DNA of 17,431 nt, from NCBI GenBank assembly GCA_900554325.1, contig USHA01000044.1:1-17431 (forward strand), given 5' to 3'. This stretch comes from an uncultured Collinsella sp. (GTDB lineage: Bacteria; Actinomycetota; Coriobacteriia; Coriobacteriales; Coriobacteriaceae). The notes under the pieces were generated by a model. The model did no database searches, was not told the origin of the DNA, and saw only the letters and a program-made list of their open reading frames with translations. Positions 7,092 through 15,210 of this stretch are shown in pieces. Within the stretch, counting starts at the first letter, position 1, and every line of letters begins with the position of its first letter. The translations under genes were made by a program, and so were the position numbers.

Positions 7092-7523
7092 ATGCTCATT
7101 TCTTCTAAGGGCCGCTATGCCCTCCGTCTGATGATCTATATCGCAGCGCTTGGTGACGCCGAGGGCAAGATTGCCCTTCGCGAGGTCGCTGACCGCGAGC
7201 ATATTTCACAAAAGTATTTGGAGCAGCTGGTTCGTCCGCTCATGAAGGCGGGCCTGCTTAGGAGCGTGCGCGGTAAGGGCGGCGGCTACATGATGGCGAA
7301 GGACCCGGCCGAGGTGCGCGCCGGCGACATCCTGCGTGCCGTCGAGGGCAGCACGGCTCCGGTGGCGTGCGATGGCATCGACAACAGCTGCACCCGCAGC
7401 GATTTGTGCTCGACCGTCAAGTTCTGGCGCGGTTTGGACGACGTGATCGAAAAGTACGTCGACGGCGTGACGTTGGCCGACCTGGCCGCCGTCCCCGAGA
7501 TTAACTTCGACATCAAACTGTAG
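7092..7523 (+). CDS. Rrf2-family regulator, IscR-like, probable Fe-S sensor for suf
   Basis: The protein has 143 residues. The N-terminal winged helix (MLISSKGRYALRLMIYIA, then HISQKYLEQLVRPLMKAGLL and VRGKGGGYMMAKDP) is the typical Rrf2 DNA-binding domain. Cys93, Cys100 and Cys106 form a three-cysteine cluster spaced almost as in IscR (C-x6-C-x5-C here, C-x5-C-x5-C in IscR), which fits a bound Fe-S cluster. ATG at 7092 is used because GAGGGTAGG precedes it and the family begins with this MxISxKGRYAL motif; an upstream extension from 7041 lies in the repeat region. It is transcribed divergently from sufC, 222 bases away, so it most likely controls suf and itself. I avoid iscR or sufR as a name because which homologue it is cannot be settled here. 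Confidence 0.92.
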   Translation: MLISSKGRYALRLMIYIAALGDAEGKIALREVADREHISQKYLEQLVRPLMKAGLLRSVRGKGGGYMMAKDPAEVRAGDILRAVEGSTAPVACDGIDNSCTRSDLCSTVKFWRGLDDVIEKYVDGVTLADLAAVPEINFDIKL

Positions 7524-7576
7524 GTTGAGCGCAATTCTTTAAGATTTCGCGGAGGGTTGTTGCCGTTTACCGAGGG

Positions 7577-7592
7577 GTTGTTGTGCAACAAC
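7577..7592. promoter_or_regulatory. Short dyad upstream of the surface-protein gene
   Basis: GTTGTTG (7577-7583) and CAACAAC (7586-7592) form a near-continuous dyad with a two-base centre. A weak promoter, TTGTGC (7581-7586), a 17-base spacer and AATACT (7604-7609), overlaps it, so the dyad could be an operator. The 138-base gap 7524-7661 otherwise shows nothing clear. Confidence 0.3.
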
Positions 7593-7661
7593 GGCCGAGC
7601 TGCAATACTAATTCTATCTTTGCAAACTGCACTTTAACTACACCAATGCAGGGAGGATCTT

Positions 7662-9443
7662 ATGCAGCCCAAGCATTCTGCTATTGTCGCGGGCCTGACG
7701 TTGGCGCTTTCGTTTGGCGCCGTTTCCGCGCCGGCACCCGCCGCTGCCGAGGAGCCCACGCCGGGCGTTGCCTCGGATGCCACCGATATCGATAAGGGTC
7801 TCTACACCCAGCAGTCCTTCTCAGGCGTGCTGAGGTCGGTCCAGGGCGTTTCGTTTGTCAACGTGACTCCCGAGATGAAGTACTTTACCAAGTACGAGAG
7901 CCATGGTAACTACAACCAGGGCTTTTCGTACGGTGACGGCTATAACGCGTTGGGCTATTACCAGTTCGACCGCCGCTGGTCGCTCATTCCGTTTATGAAG
8001 CAGGTCTACAACTACAGCCCCGAAAAATACAGCATGCTCAAGGATGCGATTGATCGCGGCAGCGAGATTTCCAACACGAGCAATGCCATGTACGAGAACG
8101 GTCAGCTCACCGAGTTGGGCCGTATTGCGCAGGAGGCCTTCCAGGGTGCTTACAACACCGATCCTGTTGAGTTCTCAGCACTTCAAGATGCTTATGCGTA
8201 CAACTCGTACTATGCGGTGACCGAGGCGTGGCTCAAGAGCGGCCTGGGTATTGATATTTCGGGCCGCGCCGACTGCGTCAAGGGCATGGTGTGGAGCATT
8301 ACCAACATGTGCGGCACTGGTGGCTGCAGGGACTTTTTCCGCTGGGCGAATCTTTCCAACGATATGTCCGATCGCGAGTTTGTGACGGCGCTTTCCTACA
8401 GCGTGGTCAATAACGTGGCGACCAAGTATTCGAGCCAACCCCAGTATCATGAGGGCTGGAAGAACCGCTACCGCAACGAGCTGAAGGACTGCTTGGTTTA
8501 TATCGCCGAGGACGAGGCCGCTGCCGCTGCGACGCCCGTGCAGCCCGAGCCTACGCCGGCGCCCTCGCCGACGCCTGATTCGAATGACGGCTCGAGTGAC
8601 GATGCCAACGATGACAGGATGGATGCGCCCTCGACCGATGCTGACGGTAATGGCTCTGCTGGTGGCGCTATCAACGACGGTTCCACCTCGAACGGCTCCG
8701 ATTCGAACGGCTCTGCTGCGGGCGATTCGTCTTCAAGCTCTGCCGGCAATACGGGCAGCGCCGCCTCTGGTTCGACCGACGCTGGTTCCTCTGACTCTTC
8801 CACTGGCTCGAGCGATTCTTCCGCCGATACTGGTTCTAGCAATGACTCTAACACTGGCGCCGCTTCTGATTCCGACGCTTCCAAGGACGACTCGAATAAG
8901 GCGCCGGACGCTCCCGTTGCTTCGCCGGACAAGAAGCCTTCTTTCTCCGTGCAGCTTGGTTCTACGCTGGGCTCTTCGCTGATGGCTGGCGTCAATAATG
9001 GCTCGACCCAGAACAAGGACAATTCTGATCAGGTTTCCACGGAAAAGACCGAGGCCGCAAAGGGCGACTCCAAGGACAAGGCTTCCGAGAAGACCGAATC
9101 TGATAAGGGTTCTAGCTCTGAGGAGAAGGACGACAAATCCGCTCAGAAGAAGGACGAGAGCAAGACCGAGGGCGAAAAGAAACAGCCCGAAGACGACGAC
9201 AAGAGCGGTGCTGACAACCAGGTCCAAGAGCAAAATGACTCCAAGACGGTGACCACTACAACCACGACGACTACAACGACCAAGTCATCTGGCGGTAACA
9301 TGCCCAAGACGGGCGACCTTATCGTTATGGCGAGCCTTGCCAGTGCAAGCTTGGCCACACTGGGCGCTACGTCTATCGTAAGTGGTAAGCATAAGCTCGA
9401 TCAGCAGAAGAAAGCTTCTGGGGAGGACGGCTCGGAGGAGTAG
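7662..9443 (+). CDS. Cell-wall-anchored protein with lysozyme-like N-terminal domain (MPKTG sortase substrate)
   Basis: The protein has 593 residues and a strong ribosome binding site (GGGAGGA). Residues 1-29 are a signal peptide ending in an Ala-rich site. Residues 70-282 form the only globular domain. Its TKYESHGNYN followed by ALGYYQFD and later VKGMVWSI...DFFRWANL...MSDREFVTAL resemble lysozyme-like peptidoglycan hydrolase domains of phage tail and VgrG-related proteins, with Glu79 as the likely acid. Residues 291-310 are Pro-rich, then a long Ser/Asp/Gly/Asn linker changes to a Lys/Glu/Asp-rich one, then a run of ten Thr. The sorting signal is MPKTG (547-551), a hydrophobic helix, then KHKLDQQKK and an acidic tail. 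It would be covalently fixed to peptidoglycan. Confidence is high for anchoring and moderate for hydrolase function. It stands alone, between the regulator and a terminator. Confidence 0.85.
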   Translation: MQPKHSAIVAGLTLALSFGAVSAPAPAAAEEPTPGVASDATDIDKGLYTQQSFSGVLRSVQGVSFVNVTPEMKYFTKYESHGNYNQGFSYGDGYNALGYYQFDRRWSLIPFMKQVYNYSPEKYSMLKDAIDRGSEISNTSNAMYENGQLTELGRIAQEAFQGAYNTDPVEFSALQDAYAYNSYYAVTEAWLKSGLGIDISGRADCVKGMVWSITNMCGTGGCRDFFRWANLSNDMSDREFVTALSYSVVNNVATKYSSQPQYHEGWKNRYRNELKDCLVYIAEDEAAAAATPVQPEPTPAPSPTPDSNDGSSDDANDDRMDAPSTDADGNGSAGGAINDGSTSNGSDSNGSAAGDSSSSSAGNTGSAASGSTDAGSSDSSTGSSDSSADTGSSNDSNTGAASDSDASKDDSNKAPDAPVASPDKKPSFSVQLGSTLGSSLMAGVNNGSTQNKDNSDQVSTEKTEAAKGDSKDKASEKTESDKGSSSEEKDDKSAQKKDESKTEGEKKQPEDDDKSGADNQVQEQNDSKTVTTTTTTTTTTKSSGGNMPKTGDLIVMASLASASLATLGATSIVSGKHKLDQQKKASGEDGSEE

Positions 9444-9474
9444 CCTCTTGGTTGCTAGATAACTAAAGAGTTGG

Positions 9475-9512
9475 GACGGGGTCCGGTGCGAATGCGTCGG
9501 GCCCCGTTTTGT
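9475..9512 (+). terminator. Rho-independent terminator after the surface-protein gene
   Basis: ACGGGGTCC pairs with GGGCCCCGT (one G-T wobble) around a loop of about 13 bases, followed by TTTTGTTGT. It begins about 30 bases after the stop at 9443. Confidence 0.75.
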
Positions 9513-9645
9513 TGTGCAACGATTAGTTGTGCCCCCTCACGCCTCTTGTTGCTACCGTTGCCCGATATGTTTGCGCGGCGTCATCGGTACATGCGATGCG
9601 GTCATTACAATTGGCATCGTGCTGCGATTTAGGGGGAACGTTTTG

Positions 9646-11442
9646 GTGTCTGAACAGGCAAATGTTGATTGTGCTGCTGGCTTTGGCGTGCGCTTGATCG
9701 GCTGTGCCGACGATGCGGTTTTGCCCATTGGCATGCACGACTATGCGGAGGCCCTTGGTTGCTGCATGCTGGTTGACAAGACCATGTTTATTGCTGATGT
9801 GTTGGACTGCGACGCGTCCGTTGTGGTGTGCTGTCGACCCGAGGGTTTTGGCAAGAGCATGAACTTGTCGATGCTCAGGGCTTTTCTGGAGCGTCCGGCG
9901 GTCGGTCGCGCCGGTCGGATCTCGTTTGCCGATGCTCAGATTTGGGATGCGAACGGCGGGCGCTATCGGGATGAGTATGCTTGCTATCCGGTGATATCGC
10001 TGGACTTTTCTGGCGCTGCGAGGTGTGGCCCCGCTGTTGCCGGCGTCGTGCGCGATGCCCTTTCGGGCGAGTGCGCTCGCTTGTTGGCGCTCTTGGAGGC
10101 TCCGGATTTAGCTCGAGATAAGGTGCGTCACATCGAACGTGTCGCGCGTGGCGTGGCGAGCGCGGACGAGGTTGACTCGGTGCTCGGTGTGCTCATAGAG
10201 CTGCTGGAGATTGCCTGCGATGAGCAGGTTGTATTGCTCGTTGATGGGTACGATGCGGCGTGGTCTCGCCGTGCGAGCGCGAGGGACGCTTCCGACGCCG
10301 ATCCGGCAGAACTACTTGACCGTGTGCTGTTCGACGCCATTGCCACTGCGCGTGATTCGTTGCTGCTGACGTGTCTGATGGGGGAGCGTCCCAGTCCTGC
10401 CGAAGTGGCGCTTTCTTCGCGCGGCTGCTCGTATTGTCTGACGACGCCGCTGTCGGCGTGGTGTGACCGATGTTTCGGTTTTTCGGATGCCGAGGTCGAG
10501 GCTCTATTGAATCATGCTGGGCGCGAGGAATACCTGGATGATGCGCGTGAATGGCTCGAGGGGTATCGGTTTGGCAGGGCCTATTGCTCGAGTCCAGAGC
10601 GTGTGATCGGTTTTCTGGGCCGAGGCTGCACGGCTCCTGTGCGTGCCGATCTGTATGGATATGCCGATTGCCTGAGTAGGGTAGTTGCCGGGTGGAATCT
10701 CGACCGCCTTTCGGTCTTGTTTGATTTGCTCGAGGCCCATGGGTGCGCTGAGGTCCCGCTTTGTTTGGGCACTGCAGAGCCAGATGTCTCGCCTGACGAT
10801 GGCATGTGGACAGCGCTGTATCTGTCCGGTTTTCTCACGACGGATATGACTGAGGAGCCAGAGCATGGCGATCGCCTCCGTGCTTTGCGATTGCCCAATA
10901 ACGAGCTTCGTCAGGCCTTGCGTCTAGTGATTATTGAGTGGTTTGAGTGTGCCGCAGAAGACATTCGAGACGTCGATGCGTTTCGCGACGGGCTGTGCCA
11001 TGGGAACGAGGATACCGTGAGGCGGGCGCTAAGCCGCATCTTGGGAGATGCGGGAATCGGTGCGACCGACCCAGATACGCCGCTGCCATATCATCTGCTC
11101 TTGCAGGGGCTCTGCTTTGGCTTGCCGGGCTATGCCAATCCTGCCTCGAGGCGAAAGTGTGGCGCGGATCGCTGGGACATCCAGGTTTTTCCCACGGGCG
11201 CCGTGTTCGACATAGCCGATACGATCGGTATGCTCGATGAACGTCCGCTGATAACGATCAACATGATGTATGACCCCGGTGTGGATGCGCTGGGCCTGGA
11301 ATTGCTGGCCGTGCAGGCGCTGCTCGACATAGAGCGCGACGGCATCGACGAAATCCGTGTGCCACGCCCCGCCATTGGACGCATGCGCTGGGGGTTTGGG
11401 TTTGATGGGCAGCATGTGGCTACGGTGTGCCAGCGGCTTTAA
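9646..11442 (+). CDS. PF09820-type AAA-ATPase-like protein with C-terminal PD-(D/E)XK-like domain, degenerate sites
   Basis: The protein has 598 residues from GTG at 9646, chosen because AGGGGG at 9631-9636 is correctly placed. TTG at 9643 is equally possible. The frame also opens at a GTG at 9514 inside the terminator tail, which I reject. The N-terminus has the family pattern: a LxxxGxxxLVDKTxFI segment (38-49), Walker A RPEGFGKS (64-71, usually RPRRFGKS) and SMLRAFL. Walker B reads VVLLVDGYD (195-203), where the family has DEYD, so Gly replaces the catalytic Glu. The C-terminus shows YHLLLQGLCFGL, then RRKCGADRWDI, matching the GxGRxD part of PF08011, but the expected ExK reads NMM in LITINMMYD. 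The closing GFGFDGQHV also fits the family. The function of this family is not established; substrate and partner are unknown. It stands alone behind a terminator. Confidence 0.8.
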   Translation: MSEQANVDCAAGFGVRLIGCADDAVLPIGMHDYAEALGCCMLVDKTMFIADVLDCDASVVVCCRPEGFGKSMNLSMLRAFLERPAVGRAGRISFADAQIWDANGGRYRDEYACYPVISLDFSGAARCGPAVAGVVRDALSGECARLLALLEAPDLARDKVRHIERVARGVASADEVDSVLGVLIELLEIACDEQVVLLVDGYDAAWSRRASARDASDADPAELLDRVLFDAIATARDSLLLTCLMGERPSPAEVALSSRGCSYCLTTPLSAWCDRCFGFSDAEVEALLNHAGREEYLDDAREWLEGYRFGRAYCSSPERVIGFLGRGCTAPVRADLYGYADCLSRVVAGWNLDRLSVLFDLLEAHGCAEVPLCLGTAEPDVSPDDGMWTALYLSGFLTTDMTEEPEHGDRLRALRLPNNELRQALRLVIIEWFECAAEDIRDVDAFRDGLCHGNEDTVRRALSRILGDAGIGATDPDTPLPYHLLLQGLCFGLPGYANPASRRKCGADRWDIQVFPTGAVFDIADTIGMLDERPLITINMMYDPGVDALGLELLAVQALLDIERDGIDEIRVPRPAIGRMRWGFGFDGQHVATVCQRL

Positions 11443-11466
11443 GCGCCGAGGTGTTTCCAGCTTCCG

Positions 11467-12486
11467 TTACTCGGTGTCCTTCATGGGCGGCATGGGCTTC
11501 CAGTTGGGATCCTTGATGATCTTGCGGGCGTCTTTCATGCCTCGGCGCAGCGCCGGAATACCGGTCTTAAAGCACTTATCGACCGCAGCCAGGCGAATGA
11601 ATTCCTTGCAGAAGGTCGCGGCGTTGCCCAGACGGAACAGCATAGGGTGGTAGTCGCCGTAGATCTGCATGTAGCGTGCCAGATAACCGCGGTTGCGCAT
11701 GATGTAGTAGCGGTTGGTGTCGCTCGTGGAGTTGAGCTGGCGTTTGCCGGCGATGTCCCAGTTAGAGACGGCGCGGGCGCGCTTGAGCACCACGTCGGCA
11801 ACAACGGCGGCGGGGAAGTGCTGGCTGGCCACGTAGCCATAGCAGGCATCGTCGCCGTAGATGAAGAATCGCGCATCGGGCAGGCCGATCTTGTCGACCA
11901 CGCGGCGCGAGAACATGCCGCCCTCAAAGCACAGCTGGTTCATGGCGCGATAACCCTCTGGACCCAAGTCCCACTTGGCGACTGGGTTGGGAATGCCGAG
12001 CGAAAGGATGAGTTGGTATTGCCAAAAGAAGGCGCCGCCGTCAAAGTCCAGGCGCGAACCCTGGATGACGTCGTAGCGTTCGGTCCACTTGGCCAAGCGC
12101 TCGATGCCTTCGGGGATGACGAGCACGTCGTCGTCCATGACCCAGAACCACTGGGCCCCCAAGTCGTAGGCCCATTTAGTGCCGGCGGAGAAGCCGCCCG
12201 CACCGCCGCCGTTTTCGAGCTGCGGGGCGTAGATAACGCGGTCGGTGCCGCCCTGCGCGTCGGGCTGCTCGGTGTCGATGCCCCACAGGTTGGCCAGGCG
12301 CTCGTTGAATGCGGTACACATGGCCTCGGTCTCGCGCGAATTCTCGTTATCGACAATCACGATGCGCCAGGGCGCGGCAGTGAGCTTGGTCATAGAGTCG
12401 AACAGGTTGGCCAGGAGTTCCTGGCGCTTATAGGTGACGACAACGATGGCGAGCTTGTCGATGGGAGCGGGGAGGGTGGAAGTCAT
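11467..12486 (-). CDS. GT2-family glycosyltransferase (galactofuranosyl/rhamnosyl transferase-like)
   Basis: The protein has 339 residues. The GT-A fold is clear: LAIVVVTYKRQELL (12-25), IVIVDNENS (42-50), ENGGGAGGFSAG (91-102), and the metal-binding DDD at 118-120 in FWVMDDDVLV. The later FIYGDDACYGY supplies the second acidic site and the probable acceptor region. The NxGGGAGGF and DDD pattern is typical of the GT2 group that includes GlfT1-like galactofuranosyltransferases and rhamnosyltransferases. The actual sugar cannot be read from sequence. ATG at 12486 is used because AAAGGA lies upstream; the frame extends to 12549, but that would start inside a palindrome. It has no signal or membrane helix, so it acts at the cytoplasmic membrane face. 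It converges with the ATPase gene with a 24-base gap and no terminator. Confidence 0.87.
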   Translation of the reverse strand: MTSTLPAPIDKLAIVVVTYKRQELLANLFDSMTKLTAAPWRIVIVDNENSRETEAMCTAFNERLANLWGIDTEQPDAQGGTDRVIYAPQLENGGGAGGFSAGTKWAYDLGAQWFWVMDDDVLVIPEGIERLAKWTERYDVIQGSRLDFDGGAFFWQYQLILSLGIPNPVAKWDLGPEGYRAMNQLCFEGGMFSRRVVDKIGLPDARFFIYGDDACYGYVASQHFPAAVVADVVLKRARAVSNWDIAGKRQLNSTSDTNRYYIMRNRGYLARYMQIYGDYHPMLFRLGNAATFCKEFIRLAAVDKCFKTGIPALRRGMKDARKIIKDPNWKPMPPMKDTE

Positions 12487-12539
12487 GAACGAGAATATCC
12501 TTTCGCGTGGGCAGCATATCGGCCCTGCGGAATAAACAA

Positions 12540-12557
12540 CGTGTCCCATGGGACACG
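12540..12557. promoter_or_regulatory. 18-bp perfect palindrome upstream of the GT2 gene
   Basis: CGTGTCCCATGGGACACG reads identically on both strands. It lies 54 bases before the GT2 start in the 195-bp divergent gap 12487-12681. On the minus strand a TACAAT hexamer lies 5 bases upstream of it, so the start of transcription would fall in the palindrome, which suits an operator. A second perfect palindrome, GCGGGCGCCCGC, lies at 12574-12585. Confidence 0.5.
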
Positions 12558-12652
12558 ACTATTGTAAGCGTAGGCGGGCGCCCGCGGGTAATGTTCCGCT
12601 AATCACCAAGAACGTTTGCTACAAGCTTGGTTGACGTGTGAGCGTGGCGAGG

Positions 12653-12680
12653 TTGCAAGCGCGCATTGTGGTATTACATA
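12653..12680 (+). promoter_or_regulatory. Candidate promoter of the membrane-protein gene
   Basis: TTGCAA (12653-12658), 16 bases, TACATA (12675-12680). If used, transcription would begin at or just after the ATG at 12682, implying either a leaderless message or translation from a later start such as GTG at 12724. Confidence 0.3.
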
Positions 12681-12681
12681 G

Positions 12682-14064
12682 ATGCCGATTCCTGTGGATG
12701 CGATCTTTCTGTTTGGATGCCCTGTGAATAAAACTCGTTTAGCCTCCTTTGCCGACACCCTGCCCGCCAAATGCCTGCTGCTGTTCGTGGCATTTCAACT
12801 TGTCTTTGCCCTGAGCAATACCGCAGCGAATTGCCTACCGAGGCCCGTTATCGAGTCGCATGCGCAGGGTTCGGAGTCCTCGGCTCTGTTGTCTGACATG
12901 TATTTCTACGACCACCGTGTTGCAGCTGGTCCTGTTTGCTTTGATAACAATCGCTTTATCATTGAAGTCACACAGCAAAAGGACCAAGGTTCTCCGTTTA
13001 AGACGATGACCGTTGCCGAGATTGATGACGTTACGAAAGCCGGCGGGATTACGCATCAGCAGTATTACCGGTATTGGCATGGATGGCAGCTACTTACGAA
13101 TGTCTGCCTGTTTATTGGCGGTATCGATGTGGTCGTGGTGCCTGCGGCTGCTCTGGCGATTGTCGGCTCCGCTTGCGCTTACGTTGCCTTGCAGAAGCGG
13201 TTTTCAAAGCCAGTGACGTTGGGTTTCCTTGTAATCCTGTTGTTCTCGACCAATCCGTTTTTCAATTTTATCGGTGATCTGCTGCTGTGCATCTCGTTCT
13301 TTGTGGCGCTCATCATGATGTCTTGCATGAGCCTTCGTTTGGACTCGGCCCCGAACGCACGGGTTTTCACAAGCCGCCTTGTCCTTTGGTCGATAGCGAC
13401 GGGCGCCGTGTTTTCGTTTCTTGACTTTTTAACGATTCCTGCTGCAGTTGTCGCCCTGCATTGCTTTTTCGCCTTCATTGCGCTCCCCGAGGGCGAGCGC
13501 CCCAAGCGCTGCGTCGTCACGATGCTGCAGGCGCTCTTTGGGTTTGGGCTTTCGTTTGTGTTTACTTGGGCGATGAAATGGGTTGTCGCGGCATTTGTGC
13601 TGGGCTGGGACGAGGTCTTTTCGAACGTTCTGGGGGAGATGGGTCTTTGGTCTGCGCATGGGACTTCGTCACTGTTGCCCCAAGCTGACTGGCCTCAGAT
13701 TTTGAAGGAGTTTTATTGCATGAGCCCGCAGCTGTTCGCCATTTGCTCAACTGCTGGTTATGCGATGGTCTCGAACATCGTTTGTCTTGTTTCGTTTGCT
13801 GCCGTATTGGCGATTTGGATTGCCGTGCTCGTTTGTTCGATACTGGGCGGAGCACAAGGCGGTCGTCGTCGCAAGATGTTGATCCAGTCACTGCTCATGG
13901 CGCTGCCTCTGGTGGTTGTTCTGGGTTATTTCGTTGTTATGCATGACCATGCGATCGTTCATATTCCGGTGTTTGGCTGCAAGAACTGGGCGATTGTCTT
14001 TGCGATTCTATTTGCTTCGGGTGTTAGCACGCTTCGTGGTCTGCGGAGTCGGAAGGCTGCTTAG
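12682..14064 (+). CDS. Polytopic membrane protein, possibly GT-C-like, surface-glycan associated
   Basis: The protein has 460 residues with about nine or ten hydrophobic helices. The first is near 29-48, followed by a roughly 85-residue extracytoplasmic loop that contains YRYWHGW at 129-135. The loop then leads into a block of helices from 137 onward. Near the C-terminus HDHAIVH (421-427) precedes a last helix and a basic end. A long first loop with conserved polar and aromatic residues, plus a late His motif before the final helix, recalls membrane-embedded polysaccharide enzymes. I recognise no named family with certainty. ATG at 12682 has no ribosome binding site; GTG at 12724 (MNKTRLASF..., 446 residues) may be the true start. 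The 3' end overlaps the convergent acyltransferase gene by four bases (14061-14064), sharing stop-codon bases. Confidence 0.75.
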   Translation: MPIPVDAIFLFGCPVNKTRLASFADTLPAKCLLLFVAFQLVFALSNTAANCLPRPVIESHAQGSESSALLSDMYFYDHRVAAGPVCFDNNRFIIEVTQQKDQGSPFKTMTVAEIDDVTKAGGITHQQYYRYWHGWQLLTNVCLFIGGIDVVVVPAAALAIVGSACAYVALQKRFSKPVTLGFLVILLFSTNPFFNFIGDLLLCISFFVALIMMSCMSLRLDSAPNARVFTSRLVLWSIATGAVFSFLDFLTIPAAVVALHCFFAFIALPEGERPKRCVVTMLQALFGFGLSFVFTWAMKWVVAAFVLGWDEVFSNVLGEMGLWSAHGTSSLLPQADWPQILKEFYCMSPQLFAICSTAGYAMVSNIVCLVSFAAVLAIWIAVLVCSILGGAQGGRRRKMLIQSLLMALPLVVVLGYFVVMHDHAIVHIPVFGCKNWAIVFAILFASGVSTLRGLRSRKAA

Positions 14065-15206
14065 CTGTTCATGCGAGCCTTGATGGCGTCGACCACGGCC
14101 CTGCGTACGATATCCACGAGGAGCAGGGCAAGCGCGAGGTAAAGGCTCATAAGGATTCCGAGCAAAATGGCGCCGGCTGGATGGGGCTCTCCCGTTTGGA
14201 TGCCTGTCGCCATGGTGCAGATTGCTTTGTCAAAGATGGGTCGCCAGACATTGCAGGTAAACGACTGTACGGCGTAGAAAGCGAGCGTTCCTGCGGCGAG
14301 GGACATGATTGTCTTGTCTGCAGCTGGGACTTCGTGGCGCGGCTGATGGAGCGCTGCGGCGGCAACGGATGCGGCGGCCAAGATAAAGGATATGACGGAA
14401 GTGGACTTGTAGGAGAGCTTCCAGAGCGCGTCGTACTGGCTACTTGCCGATAGCAGAAGCTCGAGCGCGATGGTGACGGCAACGAGTCTGATGAGTGCGA
14501 TCTTGGATTTTTGAGCGCCGGATGCGTTGCCGTGGTGTTCGAGGACAAAGCGCATTTCTCCTGCCGCAATAAACGCGACCAGGTAGGTAACAGCGCTCAT
14601 GAGCTTGCGCCATAAAACGACACCGGCAACTTCGTTTGCCGTCGCCGCGATGTAGCAGTTGATTCCAAATGTTGCGAACACTAGAAGTGCTACGACAAAC
14701 GGGGCCCTTTTGCTGCCGATTCGCTGCCTTGCCAGCGCCATCATCGGTACGAGCAATACGGAGGCGGCGTAGACCCAGATAAACTCGATGCCCAGCGTAA
14801 GCCAGCCAATCTCGTGCAGCGAGATTTCGGGTAGGGGATAGACGTACATTGAAACAAACAGGCACGCGGTGCAATAAAAGAGCGTGGGTAAGACGATTTT
14901 CTTTAACCGTGTAAACGATTTATAAATGAGGCCCCGCGCGGATGACCCGTTTTGGAGGGCACGAATTGCCGAGGGAATAAGGAAGTATCCCGAGATCATA
15001 AAAAAGACCTCGTTGGCCCAGCAGCCCAGCAGGTTGATAAAGCCGAGCGCGCCGGAGTAAGGGAAGACAGCGAGCGGCGCATATTCCGGTAGGCCGGTGC
15101 AGACGGCTTGGAAGGTCCATTGAAACGTGTGGAATATGGCAATCCCGGCGACCGCGACCAAGCGCAGCGCTTCGATGGAGGTATTTCTGCTTGCTTTGCT
15201 GCCCAT
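14061..15206 (-). CDS. Membrane-bound acyltransferase (acyltransferase 3 / OafA-like)
   Basis: The protein has 381 residues with about ten membrane helices. The N-terminal RNTSIEALRLVAVAGIAIFH (7-26) carries the family's Arg and the proposed catalytic His26. VFFMISGYFLIPSA (67-80) matches the usual VFFxxSGF segment, followed by SFTRLKKIVLPTLFY. Such enzymes put acetyl or other acyl groups on exported sugars. ATG at 15206 is chosen because it follows the upstream GT2 stop by four bases, with GGAAAA as ribosome binding site. The frame stays open to 15242 but that would overlap the GT2 gene. The pairing with a GT2 gene on the same transcript suggests modification of the same glycan. Confidence 0.87.
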   Translation of the reverse strand: MGSKASRNTSIEALRLVAVAGIAIFHTFQWTFQAVCTGLPEYAPLAVFPYSGALGFINLLGCWANEVFFMISGYFLIPSAIRALQNGSSARGLIYKSFTRLKKIVLPTLFYCTACLFVSMYVYPLPEISLHEIGWLTLGIEFIWVYAASVLLVPMMALARQRIGSKRAPFVVALLVFATFGINCYIAATANEVAGVVLWRKLMSAVTYLVAFIAAGEMRFVLEHHGNASGAQKSKIALIRLVAVTIALELLLSASSQYDALWKLSYKSTSVISFILAAASVAAAALHQPRHEVPAADKTIMSLAAGTLAFYAVQSFTCNVWRPIFDKAICTMATGIQTGEPHPAGAILLGILMSLYLALALLLVDIVRRAVVDAIKARMNS

Positions 15207-15210
15207 CAGA

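Noticed and set aside
7538..7547. TTTAAGATTT as a possible fourth copy of the GGGACA element
   Set aside because: Only about nine bases match, and the GGGACA part is missing; this is within chance expectation.
8498..9233. Long antisense frames opposite the Ser/Asp-rich part of the surface protein
   Set aside because: They arise from biased codons of the repeat-like linker (Ser/Asp read backwards as Glu/Ser/Arg). They have no start signals and no recognisable fold.
9514..9645. N-terminal extension of the PF09820-type protein to a GTG at 9514
   Set aside because: That GTG lies right after the U-tract of the terminator and has no ribosome binding site; AGGGGG before 9643/9646 marks the start.
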